Of a stretch of 15,434 nucleotides of DNA, positions 6,513 through 13,434 are shown piece by piece. A program made the position numbers and the translations under genes. Position 1 is the stretch's first letter, and each line of letters starts with the position of its first letter. The DNA comes from DASSKP01 sp035695045. GTDB lineage: Bacteria > Actinomycetota > Actinomycetes > JAFAQI01. Where the stretch lies: assembly GCA_035695045.1 (NCBI GenBank), contig DASSEX010000029.1:1-15434 (forward strand), in the 5' to 3' direction. The notes beneath the pieces were generated by a model. The model saw only the letters and a list, made by a program, of their open reading frames with translations. It was not told the DNA's origin and did no database searches.

Positions 6513-6580
6513 TGGGTGAAATTTTCGGGATTCCCAGTCGGCATAAAGATGCCAGCCCGGCATCCCAGAAATTTCACCTA
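6513..6580. repeat. Complex palindrome, full copy (family A)
   Basis: The outer arms GGTGAAATTTTCGGGAT (6515-6531) and ATCCCAGAAATTTCACC (6562-6578) pair with two mismatches. An inner hairpin GGCAT-AAAG-ATGCC lies at 6540-6553. A related copy with the same left arm and inner hairpin but a lost right arm is at 12558-12611. The A/T-rich arms stand out from the GC-rich surroundings. The region from 6377 to 6683 otherwise has no gene; it also contains two TGCAAAAA motifs (6445, 6466). Confidence 0.75.
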
Positions 6581-6683
6581 CGCCAAGCCGGCCCGTCGCG
6601 TGCGCCGGTGTGCACAGCGCCACGTTGTCCAGAGACCGCCGGGAGTGGGCCATTCAGCCGGCGGAGCGGGCGCAGGATCGGTC

Positions 6684-7385
6684 ATGACCGACTGGATCGA
6701 GTGGTGGGACGGCCCATCGGCGCCTGCGGCCGCCGGCGGGCCGTTGCCGTCCGAGGGTGTCCTCGGGACCGTGCTCCGAGACGCCCGCGACCGGGCGGTG
6801 CTGTCGCAGAAGGAGCTCGCGACGCTGACGGGGATCACGCAGAGCGTGATCTCGCGGATGGAGCGCGGGCAGCGCACGAACTGGTCCGCGTTCTGCCGGC
6901 TGCTCGATGCCATGGAGCTCGAGCCCGTCGTCAGCGCGCGCCGGCGGCGGTCGGACCTCGAGCGCCAGGTCGAGCGGCTGGCACCGCTGTCGGCGGAGGA
7001 CCGTCTCGCGGTGCATCAGCTGGTCCTCGAGTTCCCGGCGAGGCACCTGCCGGCCGACGGCTGGGCGATCGCCGGTGACGCAGCGCTCGCGGCGCACGGC
7101 GTCCCCGTGACGCCGGCCGGGTTCGACATCGCGGTGACCGAGGCCGTCGCCGCGACTGAGTGGATTCGGCATCTCCGCGACGACTGGCACTCGCCGTTCG
7201 CCTTCCAGGTCGTCGAGCCGCTCCCCCCGCTGGTGCACGTCCGGGCCGGCGACCAGCTCGTGCCGCTCCTGCCGCTGGACGCGATCGACCTGGGCGCCGA
7301 GGGAACGCAGGAGCGCACGGACCGCGAGGCGGCCATGGACGCCTACCTGCAGACGCTCGGCAAGGCTCGCGGGAGCGACACGTGA
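6684..7385 (+). CDS. XRE-type HTH protein with a degenerate nucleotidyltransferase-like domain
   Basis: This 233-residue protein starts at ATG 6684, with AGGAT 7 bases upstream; the longer ORF from 6516 crosses a repeat and is rejected. Residues about 27-80 form an XRE helix-turn-helix, with LSQKELATLTGITQSVISRM and ERGQRTNW. Residues about 125-155, GWAIAGDAALAAHGVP then AGFDIAV, resemble the start of AbiEii/MNT-type nucleotidyltransferases (GG-A-xxHG, then DIDL). However the second metal aspartate is absent (D148 in FDIAV), so catalysis is doubtful. The fused layout suggests a DNA-binding regulator of antitoxin type. Its stop overlaps a possible GTG start of the next gene (GTGA), pointing to co-expression with the BcrC-type phosphatase. 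The domain call is by eye. Confidence 0.75.
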   Translation: MTDWIEWWDGPSAPAAAGGPLPSEGVLGTVLRDARDRAVLSQKELATLTGITQSVISRMERGQRTNWSAFCRLLDAMELEPVVSARRRRSDLERQVERLAPLSAEDRLAVHQLVLEFPARHLPADGWAIAGDAALAAHGVPVTPAGFDIAVTEAVAATEWIRHLRDDWHSPFAFQVVEPLPPLVHVRAGDQLVPLLPLDAIDLGAEGTQERTDREAAMDAYLQTLGKARGSDT

Positions 7386-7420
7386 CCGGCGCGGCGGCGC
7401 CGCGTGATGTAGTTGGCAGC

Positions 7421-7978
7421 GTGAACTACGACCTCTTCAAGCTGATCAACAACGCCAGCGGCAACTCGTTCCTCGACGCGCTGATGAAGGACGTCGCGAA
7501 GTACGCGATCGCGATCTCGTTCCTCGTCGTCGGGGTCCTGTGCCTGCTGCGGCTGATGCGTCGCGAGATCTGGCCGGTGGTCTGGTCCGGGGTCGGCCTG
7601 GTGCTGACGTTCGCGCTCGGCCTCGCGGCGGCAGCGGCGTACAAGGAGAAGCGGCCGTTCCAGACACACCATGTCCATCAGCTGATCGCGCACGCCCCGG
7701 GGCAGTCGTTCCCGAGTGATCACGCGACCGCGGCGTTCGGCTGCGCGCTCGTCGCGCTGCTGTTCCTCAATCGCCTGTGGGGCGTGCTGCTGGTTCTTCT
7801 GGCGATCTTCATCGGCTTCGCTCGGGTCTACCTCGGCATCCACTACCCGGGGGACATCGGCGGCAGCTTCCTCTGCGCGCTCGTCGGCGTGGGCCTCACG
7901 TTCCTCGCGGCGCGACTCGTCACGAGCCGGCGGGCCCAGCCCGGGGGCGCCCGGTCGGGTGAGGTGGCAGCGGCGTAG
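7421..7978 (+). CDS. bcrC: Undecaprenyl-diphosphatase, BcrC/PAP2 type
   Basis: This enzyme removes a phosphate from undecaprenyl diphosphate outside the membrane, regenerating the lipid carrier for peptidoglycan and surface glycans. From GTG 7421 the 185-residue protein begins NYDLFKLINN, closely like B. subtilis BcrC, which supports this start. GTG 7382, overlapping the upstream stop as GTGA, would add 13 residues. PAP2 motifs are KRP (77-79), PSDH (98-101, H101) and R135-x5-H141-x3-D145 in RVYLGIHYPGD. Several membrane segments are visible (about 30-45, 52-72, 104-132, 150-168). The tail after about 170 is short and polar. Coupling to the HTH gene upstream is unusual. Confidence 0.85.
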   Translation: MNYDLFKLINNASGNSFLDALMKDVAKYAIAISFLVVGVLCLLRLMRREIWPVVWSGVGLVLTFALGLAAAAAYKEKRPFQTHHVHQLIAHAPGQSFPSDHATAAFGCALVALLFLNRLWGVLLVLLAIFIGFARVYLGIHYPGDIGGSFLCALVGVGLTFLAARLVTSRRAQPGGARSGEVAAA

Positions 7979-7993
7979 CCGCCGCGACACCGG

Positions 7994-8134
7994 CTACTCG
8001 GCGGGCGGAACCTGCCGCTCCTGTACGGCGCCGACCGTCGTCCAGGCGAACATGAACGCCGCAACGAACAGCAGAGCACCGAGTACGTCGACGAGCATGC
8101 GTCGAGCATCGGCGATCCGCCGCCGCTGCGGCAT
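7994..8134 (-). CDS. Small single-span membrane protein
   Basis: A 46-residue ORF starts at ATG 8134, with basic MPQRRRIADARR then a hydrophobic segment LVDVLGALLFVAAFMFAW (14-31) and a short polar tail. It lies 36 bases downstream of the sugar-transferase stop on the same strand, so it may be the last gene of that transcript. No strong ribosome binding site is seen, and an inner ATG (residue 13) is possible. The family is not recognised. Basic residues before the helix suggest an N-in orientation. Confidence 0.45.
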   Translation of the reverse strand: MPQRRRIADARRMLVDVLGALLFVAAFMFAWTTVGAVQERQVPPAE

Positions 8135-8170
8135 CGGCCGATCGGGCGAGATCAGCGCGACGCCCAGGAC

Positions 8171-9697
8171 TCAGTAAGCCCCGCGGGACGCGACGACCGC
8201 GGCGAACGTCTTCCAGAGGATCTGCAGGTCGAGCGCGAGCGACCAGTTCTCCACGTAGTAGAGGTCGAGCCGGACGCTGTCCTCCCACGACAGGTCACTA
8301 CGACCGCTGACCTGCCAGAGACCGGTGATGCCCGGCTTCACGAGGAGCCGGCGGTGTACGTCGCTCGCGTAGTTCGCGACCTCGCGGGGCAGCGGCGGCC
8401 GTGGGCCGACGAGCGCCATGTCGCCGCGCACGACGTTGAGCAGCTGCGGGAGCTCGTCGAGCGAGTAGCGACGCAACAGTCGGCCGATGCGCGTCACGCG
8501 CGGGTCGTTGCGCATCTTGAACAGCACGCCGTCACTCTCGTTGAGACCGGCCAGCGCAGCGAGCCGCTCCTCTGCGTCGATGTGCATCGACCGGAACTTG
8601 TAGACGCAGAACTCCTCGCCGTTGCGCCCGACGCGCACCTGGCGGAACAGCGCCGGGCCACGGCTGTCCAGCCGCACCAGCACGGCGAGCGACAGCAGCA
8701 GCGGCGCCAGGAAGAGCACCGCGAGCGTCGCGATGATCCGGTCCTGCGTCTCCTTCAAGAACTTGCGCGCGCCGGTGAACTCCGGCTCTTCGACGTGCAG
8801 CAACGGCAATCGCGTGCCGATCGGCCGGATGTGAATGCGCGGGCCGGCGACGTCGGTGAGGCCCGGCGCGACGAGCAGCGAGACACCGGTGCCTTCGAGC
8901 TCCCATGACAGCCGGCGCAACGCTCGCGAGGTGATCGCGGGCGATGCGGTGACCGCCACCGTGTCGACGTTGCAGGTCGTGATGGCGTGGAAGACGCCCG
9001 CAAGAGTTCCGACGATCGGTACGCCGGCGATCTCGCTGCCGATGTTGCCGAGGGGAGTGCAGGCACCGACGATCTCGAAACCGGCGTCGGGCTCACGGTT
9101 CGCCTGCGCGACGAGATCCTCGACGCGCTGCTTGTCGCCGACGACGAGCAACCGCGACTGCAGGTGACCGCGTGCCCGCAGCCGGCGAAGAGCCACGTGC
9201 CCGGCATGGCGCCCGAGGACGAGCAGCGCGGTGCCGAGCAGCAGACCGATGACGACGAACCCGCGAGAGAGCGAGAGCTTGGCGCCGTACGACACCAGCG
9301 CCACTGCGGCCACGAAGCGCACGGAGGAGTTGAAGACCCGCTTGATCTCCTCGACACCGAAGGAAAGGAAGCGCTCTTCGTACGCGCCGCCGGCCGCGAG
9401 GAAGCCGAGCCAGCCGAGCACGCCGACGAAGCCCATCCAGACGTACGCCGGCGACTGCGCGTTGCCGCTCCCGAACCTGGTCAGGTAGGCGACGACGGCT
9501 GACAGCGTGATCAGCAGGGCGTCGAGGCCGAAGATGCTCAGGGCGTACCGGCGACGCCATCCGGCGAGGGTCGTGACGGCGGCCGGCTGGACCGGCGCAG
9601 CGTTCGCTCGCCGTCCGACGAGGGAGTCCAGGAGCGGGCCTCCGTGGGCGGCGGCGAGCGTCGCGCGAGCGGTCTCGCGCACTGAGGTCTCGGCCAC
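8171..9697 (-). CDS. Polyprenyl glycosylphosphotransferase (exopolysaccharide priming enzyme)
   Basis: This 508-residue protein begins at GTG 9697 with GGGGAT upstream. It has the WbaP/WcaJ/CpsE layout. About four membrane spans (45-150) are followed by a Rossmann-like CoA-binding domain starting near SRLLVVGDKQRVEDLV. A C-terminal bacterial sugar transferase domain (about 312-508) carries YKFRSM, YSLDELPQLLNVV, ALVGPRPPLP and KPGITGLWQVSGRSDLSW. The enzyme moves a sugar-1-phosphate from a nucleotide sugar to undecaprenyl phosphate, starting a surface polysaccharide unit. Which sugar is used cannot be told. It lies 76 bases downstream of rmlC on the same strand, so its product probably contains rhamnose, by inference. 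Flippase, polymerase and glycosyltransferases are not in the window. Confidence 0.93.
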   Translation of the reverse strand: MAETSVRETARATLAAAHGGPLLDSLVGRRANAAPVQPAAVTTLAGWRRRYALSIFGLDALLITLSAVVAYLTRFGSGNAQSPAYVWMGFVGVLGWLGFLAAGGAYEERFLSFGVEEIKRVFNSSVRFVAAVALVSYGAKLSLSRGFVVIGLLLGTALLVLGRHAGHVALRRLRARGHLQSRLLVVGDKQRVEDLVAQANREPDAGFEIVGACTPLGNIGSEIAGVPIVGTLAGVFHAITTCNVDTVAVTASPAITSRALRRLSWELEGTGVSLLVAPGLTDVAGPRIHIRPIGTRLPLLHVEEPEFTGARKFLKETQDRIIATLAVLFLAPLLLSLAVLVRLDSRGPALFRQVRVGRNGEEFCVYKFRSMHIDAEERLAALAGLNESDGVLFKMRNDPRVTRIGRLLRRYSLDELPQLLNVVRGDMALVGPRPPLPREVANYASDVHRRLLVKPGITGLWQVSGRSDLSWEDSVRLDLYYVENWSLALDLQILWKTFAAVVASRGAY

Positions 9698-9711
9698 AAC
9701 ATCCCCGTGTT

Positions 9712-9730
9712 CGTCGTCAGACGACGTTTT
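9712..9730. promoter_or_regulatory. Hairpin between rmlC and the sugar-transferase gene
   Basis: CGTCGT and ACGACG form a perfect stem with a 3-base loop, followed by TTTT on the plus strand. On the minus strand it lies within 15 bases of the sugar-transferase GTG, so it could be a leader hairpin or operator. As a plus-strand terminator it would serve no visible gene. Confidence 0.35.
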
Positions 9731-9773
9731 CCTACCCGCGCGGCCCTAGATCACCCGCCGTGGCGCGGCTCGG

Positions 9774-10379
9774 TCAGAGTCGCTGCGACTCGTAGAGCCT
9801 CAGGCAGGCGTCGTACGTCGGCAGCAGGCCGGACTCCTCCGCCTCGGCGAGCGTCGGCGCCGCCTCGTCCTTCGGCGACAGCACAGCCTCGACGTCCTTC
9901 GGCCAGGGCAGCGCGAGCTCGGGGTCGAGCGGCTGCACGCCGTGCTCGGTCGTCGGGCTGTAGGTCGACGAGACGAGGTACGTGACCGACGTGTCGTCCT
10001 CGAGCGCGCAGAACGCGTGCCCCAGTCCTTCGGAGATGAAGACGCCGCGACGGTCCTTCGCGTCGAGCACCACGGACACCGACCGGCCGAAGGTCGGCGA
10101 GCCGACACGGATGTCGACGATGACGTCGAGTACGGCGCCGCGCGGGCAGTAGACGTACTTCGCCTGGCCCGGCGGCAGATCGGCGAAATGCACGCCGCGC
10201 AACGTGCCGGAGCGCGACACGGAGTGGTTGGCCTGCATGACCGTGAAGGACCGGCCGGTCGCCTCACTCAGCGCATCGCCGCGGAACCACTCGAGGAACA
10301 CGCCCCGGTCGTCGCCGAACACCTGCGGGGTGCAGACCCACACGTCGGGGAGGTCGAGCGCCTCGACTTTGACCGGCAT
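9774..10379 (-). CDS. rmlC: dTDP-4-dehydrorhamnose 3,5-epimerase
   Basis: RmlC epimerises dTDP-4-keto-6-deoxy-D-glucose at C3 and C5. The 201-residue cupin protein carries the family pattern: FGDDRGVFLEWF (21-32), QANHSVSRSGTLRGVHF (49-65, catalytic H64), KYVYC at 74-78, and SEGLGHAF (106-113) at the far side of the barrel, with Y140 a candidate acid. Length is usual for actinobacterial RmlC. The ATG at 10379 overlaps the rmlA stop by one base (TGATG), so the two genes are translationally coupled, rmlA first. An upstream extension of this frame to 11042 is only the shadow of rmlA. Confidence 0.94.
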   Translation of the reverse strand: MPVKVEALDLPDVWVCTPQVFGDDRGVFLEWFRGDALSEATGRSFTVMQANHSVSRSGTLRGVHFADLPPGQAKYVYCPRGAVLDVIVDIRVGSPTFGRSVSVVLDAKDRRGVFISEGLGHAFCALEDDTSVTYLVSSTYSPTTEHGVQPLDPELALPWPKDVEAVLSPKDEAAPTLAEAEESGLLPTYDACLRLYESQRL

Positions 10380-11251
10380 CAGCGGGGATCTATCTCGAGT
10401 AGGCCGAGCAGGTAGCGGCCGTAGCCGCTCTTCGCCAGGTCGTCCGCGTGCTTCTGCAGCTCGTCGTCGGAGATCCAGCCGTTGTGCCAGGCGATCTCCT
10501 CGAGACAGCCGATCTTCAGGCCCTGCCTCTCTTCCATGACGCGGATGAACTCCGCCGCCTGCACCATCGTGTCGAACGTCCCGGTGTCGAGCCATGCAGT
10601 GCCGCGCGGAAGAAGCGTCACGTGCAGGCGGCCGGCGCGGAGGTACTCCTCGTGGACCGACGTGATCTCCAGCTCTCCGCGCGCGCTCGGCGTGAGATCT
10701 CTCGCGATCGCGATGACGTCGTTGTCGTAGAAGTAGAGCCCCGGCACGGCGAAGTGGCTCTTGGGCTTCTCCGGCTTCTCCTCGATCGACAGCACGCGGC
10801 CGCTGTCGTCGAACTCGACGACGCCGTACGACGTCGGGTCGGCGACGCGATACCCGAAGACGTGCGCCCCCTCGACGTCGCCGAGTGCACGCAGCTGAGA
10901 GCCCAGGCCGGGGCCGTAGAAGATGTTGTCGCCGAGAACCAGCGAGACCTTGTCGCTGCCGATGAAGTCGGCGCCGATGGTGAACGCCTGGGCGAGACCC
11001 TTCGGCTCGGGCTGGACGGCGTACCTGATGTCGAGGCCCCACGGCGAGCCGTCACCCAGCAGCCGCTGGAACTGCCACGAGTCGTCCGGCGTCGTGATCA
11101 CGAGCACGTCGCGGATGCCGGCCAGCATCAACGTCGAGAGCGGGTAGTAGATCATCGGCTTGTCGTACACCGGCATGAGCTGCTTGCTGATCGCCCGCGT
11201 GATGGGGTGCAACCGGCTGCCGGTGCCCCCGGCCAGGATGATGCCCTTCAT
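10379..11251 (-). CDS. rmlA: Glucose-1-phosphate thymidylyltransferase
   Basis: RmlA joins glucose-1-phosphate and dTTP to give dTDP-glucose, the first and usually feedback-inhibited step of dTDP-rhamnose synthesis. The 290-residue protein starts MKGIILAGGTGSRLHPITRA, the nucleotide-binding signature, followed by KQLMPVYDKPMIYYPLS. The metal and nucleotide loop LGDN is at 106-109, and EEKPEKPKS and FDTM(V)QAAEF segments follow as in the family. ATG 11251 is chosen because the family starts exactly here; the frame stays open to 11317 but would run into rmlB. A TAGCGT -10-like box lies 8 bases before the ATG, so the mRNA may lack a leader. Confidence 0.95.
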   Translation of the reverse strand: MKGIILAGGTGSRLHPITRAISKQLMPVYDKPMIYYPLSTLMLAGIRDVLVITTPDDSWQFQRLLGDGSPWGLDIRYAVQPEPKGLAQAFTIGADFIGSDKVSLVLGDNIFYGPGLGSQLRALGDVEGAHVFGYRVADPTSYGVVEFDDSGRVLSIEEKPEKPKSHFAVPGLYFYDNDVIAIARDLTPSARGELEITSVHEEYLRAGRLHVTLLPRGTAWLDTGTFDTMVQAAEFIRVMEERQGLKIGCLEEIAWHNGWISDDELQKHADDLAKSGYGRYLLGLLEIDPR

Positions 11252-11282
11252 CGCGGATGACGCTAGCGAATAGGGTCGTCGC
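11252..11282. promoter_or_regulatory. 31-bp divergent promoter between rmlA and rmlB
   Basis: Only 31 bases separate the rmlA and rmlB ATG codons. On the plus strand TAGGGT (11271-11276) ends 6 bases before rmlB. On the minus strand TAGCGT, part of the palindrome GCTAGC, ends 8 bases before rmlA. Both are TANNNT -10 boxes spaced for transcripts that begin at or near the start codon. Any -35 elements would lie inside the opposite gene. Confidence 0.6.
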
Positions 11283-12266
11283 ATGCGGCTTCTGGTCACG
11301 GGTGGCGCGGGGTTCATCGGCTCGCACTACGTGCGCACGTTGCTCACCGGCGGCTACGCCGGTTACGAGGACGCCGAGGTCACGGTCTACGACAAGCTGA
11401 CGTACGCCGGCAATCTCGCCAACCTCGAACCGGTCGAGGACAACCCGAGATACCGCTTCGTCCAGGGCGACATCCTCGACGGCGACCTGCTCGACGAGGT
11501 GCTCCCCGGCCACGATGCGGTGCTCAACTTCGCCGCCGAAACCCACGTCGACCGCAGCATCCACGGCGCCGCGGACTTCGCGATGACCAACTGCGTCGGC
11601 GTCCAGACGTTGCTCGACGCGTGCATGCGGGCAGGCATCCCGCGCGTCGTGCAGGTCAGCACCGACGAGGTCTACGGCTCGATCGCAGAAGGCTCGTTTC
11701 GCGAGGGCGACCCGCTCGAGCCCAACTCGCCGTACTCCGCCGCCAAGGCCGGCGGCGACCTGCTCGCCCGCGCCTATTTCGTCACGCACAAGCTCAACGT
11801 CAGCATCACGCGGTGCACCAACAACTACGGGCCTTATCAATACCCGGAGAAGGTCATCCCGCTGTTCGTCACCAACCTCGTCGACGACCTGCAGGTGCCG
11901 CTCTACGGCGACGGCCTCAACATTCGCGACTGGCTGCACGTCGACGACCACTGCCGAGGCATCCAGCTCGTTCTCGAGCGTGGCCGCGCGGGCGAGGTCT
12001 ACAACATCGGCGGTGGCGTCGAGCTGACCAACCGCGAGCTGACCGAACGGCTGCTCGCCGCCTGCGACCGCCAGTGGGACACCCACGTGCAGTACGTCGA
12101 GGACCGCAAGGGCCACGACCGCCGCTACTCGCTGTCCGACGACAAGATCCGCAGCGAGCTCGGCTACCAGCCGCAGGTGCCGTTCGAGCAGGGCCTCGCC
12201 GAGACCGTGCAGTGGTACCGCGACAACGAGTCCTGGTGGCGACCGCTGAAGAAGGTCAAGAACTGA
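11283..12266 (+). CDS. rmlB: dTDP-glucose 4,6-dehydratase
   Basis: RmlB converts dTDP-glucose to dTDP-4-keto-6-deoxy-glucose with bound NAD+. The 327-residue protein opens with the glycine-rich VTGGAGFIGSHYVR. It carries YDKLTYAGNLANL, the catalytic T127-D128-E129 (STDEVYGS), Y151-x3-K155 in YSAAKAG, and NNYGPYQYPEKVIPLF and LYGDGLNIRDWLHVDD substrate segments, all strongly diagnostic. No ribosome binding site precedes the ATG, but a TAGGGT box ends 6 bases upstream, so a leaderless mRNA is likely. It is divergent from rmlA-rmlC, so the whole dTDP-rhamnose pathway except rmlD is expressed from this point. Confidence 0.96.
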   Translation: MRLLVTGGAGFIGSHYVRTLLTGGYAGYEDAEVTVYDKLTYAGNLANLEPVEDNPRYRFVQGDILDGDLLDEVLPGHDAVLNFAAETHVDRSIHGAADFAMTNCVGVQTLLDACMRAGIPRVVQVSTDEVYGSIAEGSFREGDPLEPNSPYSAAKAGGDLLARAYFVTHKLNVSITRCTNNYGPYQYPEKVIPLFVTNLVDDLQVPLYGDGLNIRDWLHVDDHCRGIQLVLERGRAGEVYNIGGGVELTNRELTERLLAACDRQWDTHVQYVEDRKGHDRRYSLSDDKIRSELGYQPQVPFEQGLAETVQWYRDNESWWRPLKKVKN

Positions 12267-12354
12267 GGCAACCCGCGGCACGGTCGGATAACGATGCGCG
12301 CGCGATCGGCCGAATGGCGGATCAGCCGCAGTTGATCTTGCCGAGAACGAGATC

Positions 12355-12540
12355 GTGGAGACCGTTCAGAGCGAACAGCTCGCCGCGATCGTCGACCGGC
12401 TCACCGCCGAGTACGCCGACCGCCCGCGGGCCGAGCTCGAACGGATCGCCGCCGAGGCCTGGGCCTTGTTCAGCGGCAGCGAGGACGACGAGACGCTGCG
12501 GGTCGTCGCGACGGAGTGGTACGCGCGCACGCAACTCTGA
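12355..12540 (+). CDS. Small helical protein, three-helix-bundle type
   Basis: A 61-residue ORF from GTG 12355. It is charged and helical, with IVDRLTAEYADRPRAELERI in the middle and a conserved-looking WALF and VVATEWYARTQL end. It resembles short actinobacterial proteins described as three-helix bundle dimerization domains, by memory only. The function is unknown. An in-frame stop (TAA 12289) upstream and the lack of another start fix the GTG, but no strong ribosome binding site is visible. It lies 88 bases after rmlB on the same strand. Confidence 0.6.
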   Translation: METVQSEQLAAIVDRLTAEYADRPRAELERIAAEAWALFSGSEDDETLRVVATEWYARTQL

Positions 12541-12557
12541 GTGACCGGCCGCCGATG

Positions 12558-12611
12558 TAGGTGAAAATTTCGGGATTCCCCAGTGGCATACATATGCCCT
12601 CCCGGCATCCC
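12558..12611. repeat. Complex palindrome, truncated copy (family A)
   Basis: This copy matches the left arm (GGTGAAAATTTCGGGATTCC), the inner hairpin (GGCATACATATGCC) and the start of the right arm (CCCGGCATCCC) of the element at 6513-6580. The pairing segment AGAAATTTCACC is missing. In its place a 36-base tandem repeat begins, whose unit itself starts with CCCGGCATCCC. Confidence 0.7.
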
Positions 12612-12672
12612 CGCAGAGAGGGACGCGCCCGGTGGTCCCGGCATCCCCGCAGAGAGGGACGCGCCCGGTGGT
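12601..12672. repeat. 36-bp tandem repeat, two exact units
   Basis: Units at 12601-12636 and 12637-12672 are identical, each starting CCCGGCATCCCCGCAGAGAG. They follow directly from the truncated family A palindrome and lie in the gap between two genes. They are read as GIPAERDAPGGP in one plus frame, but this is not supported as coding. Confidence 0.85.
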
Positions 12673-12676
12673 CCCG

Positions 12677-12737
12677 CCCAACGCGGCCCCGGACACAGCC
12701 GCGGGCCCAACGCGGCCGCCCCGGACGCAGCCGCGGG
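12677..12737. repeat. Imperfect tandem repeat (29 and 32 bp units)
   Basis: Units at 12677-12705 and 12706-12737 both begin CCCAACGCGGCC and end CAGCCGCGGG; the second has a 3-base insertion and one substitution. A run of CGCGGGC and CGGCCGCGGGCG sequence follows up to 12765. The stretch 12541-12792 contains no other gene. Confidence 0.75.
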
Positions 12738-12792
12738 CGCGGGCCCGGCCGCGGGCGCGCGGCATGATCGCCCCCATGGACGGCGGCGGAGC

Positions 12793-13434
12793 ATGACCAT
12801 CCGCGCAGTTGTGGTCGACATCGGCGGCGTGCTCGAGCGCGTCGACGACGACAGCTGGCCGCAGCGCCTGATGGCGCGCTGGGAGCAGCGCGCCGGCCGC
12901 CCTGCCGGTCACCTCCTCACCGCCCTCTCCGAGCACGCGCCCGGCGACGCGATCGCCACCGGCCGGCTGACCGAACAGGACGTCCGCACCCTGTACGCCG
13001 ACGCACTCGGCCTCGACGACCGGCTGACGGACCAGCTCATGGCCGAGATGTGGGACGCCTACTGCGGCGAGCTCGACGTCGCCATGCGCGACTTCATCGC
13101 CGGGCTCCGGCCGGCGTACAAGACTGCGATCCTCAGCAACTCCGCCGACGGCGCCAGACGCGAGGAGCAGCGACGTTACGACTTCGAGAGCCTCGTCGAC
13201 GTCATCCTCTACTCGCACGAGGTCGGCGTGGCCAAGCCCGACCCGGCGATCTTCGAGCTCACCGAGCAGCGACTCGGCGCGACACCCGAGGAGATCGTCT
13301 TCATCGACGACCACGCGCCGCACATCGACGCAGCGAGACAGCGCGGCTGGTACGCCGTGCACCACACGAACACGCCGCAGACGATCGCCGACGTCAGTGC
13401 TCTGCTCCAGCCTGGCGGACGGGGCGGTCCCTAG
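12793..13434 (+). CDS. HAD-superfamily (subfamily IA) hydrolase
   Basis: This 213-residue protein carries the four HAD motifs. Motif I is VVVDIGGVL with nucleophile D9; glycine replaces the second aspartate at position 11, as in the YihX-like branch (DLGxV). Motif II is ILSNS, motif III the lysine in GVAKPDPAIFE, and motif IV FIDDH. A helical cap lies between motifs I and II. Members are mostly small-molecule phosphatases; the substrate is not predictable. The start is ATG 12793, because the fold begins at once and the upstream in-frame stretch from 12583 is tandem repeat. Its end overlaps the end of the convergent membrane-protein gene by 41 bases. Confidence 0.88.
   Translation: MTIRAVVVDIGGVLERVDDDSWPQRLMARWEQRAGRPAGHLLTALSEHAPGDAIATGRLTEQDVRTLYADALGLDDRLTDQLMAEMWDAYCGELDVAMRDFIAGLRPAYKTAILSNSADGARREEQRRYDFESLVDVILYSHEVGVAKPDPAIFELTEQRLGATPEEIVFIDDHAPHIDAARQRGWYAVHHTNTPQTIADVSALLQPGGRGGP

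Noticed and set aside
6516..6683. Longer start for the HTH protein
   Set aside because: The extension crosses the family A palindrome, and ATG 6684 has its own ribosome binding site.
11252..11317. Upstream start for rmlA
   Set aside because: It would overlap rmlB, and the family begins at MKGIILAGG.
11052..12281. 409-residue minus-strand ORF opposite rmlB
   Set aside because: It is the mirror frame of rmlB, a very strong gene; Val/Asp/Leu/Arg-rich composition is typical of antisense shadows in GC-rich DNA.
12583..12792. N-terminal extension of the HAD protein
   Set aside because: The in-frame stretch is the 36-bp and 29/32-bp repeat; HAD motif I begins within ten residues of ATG 12793.
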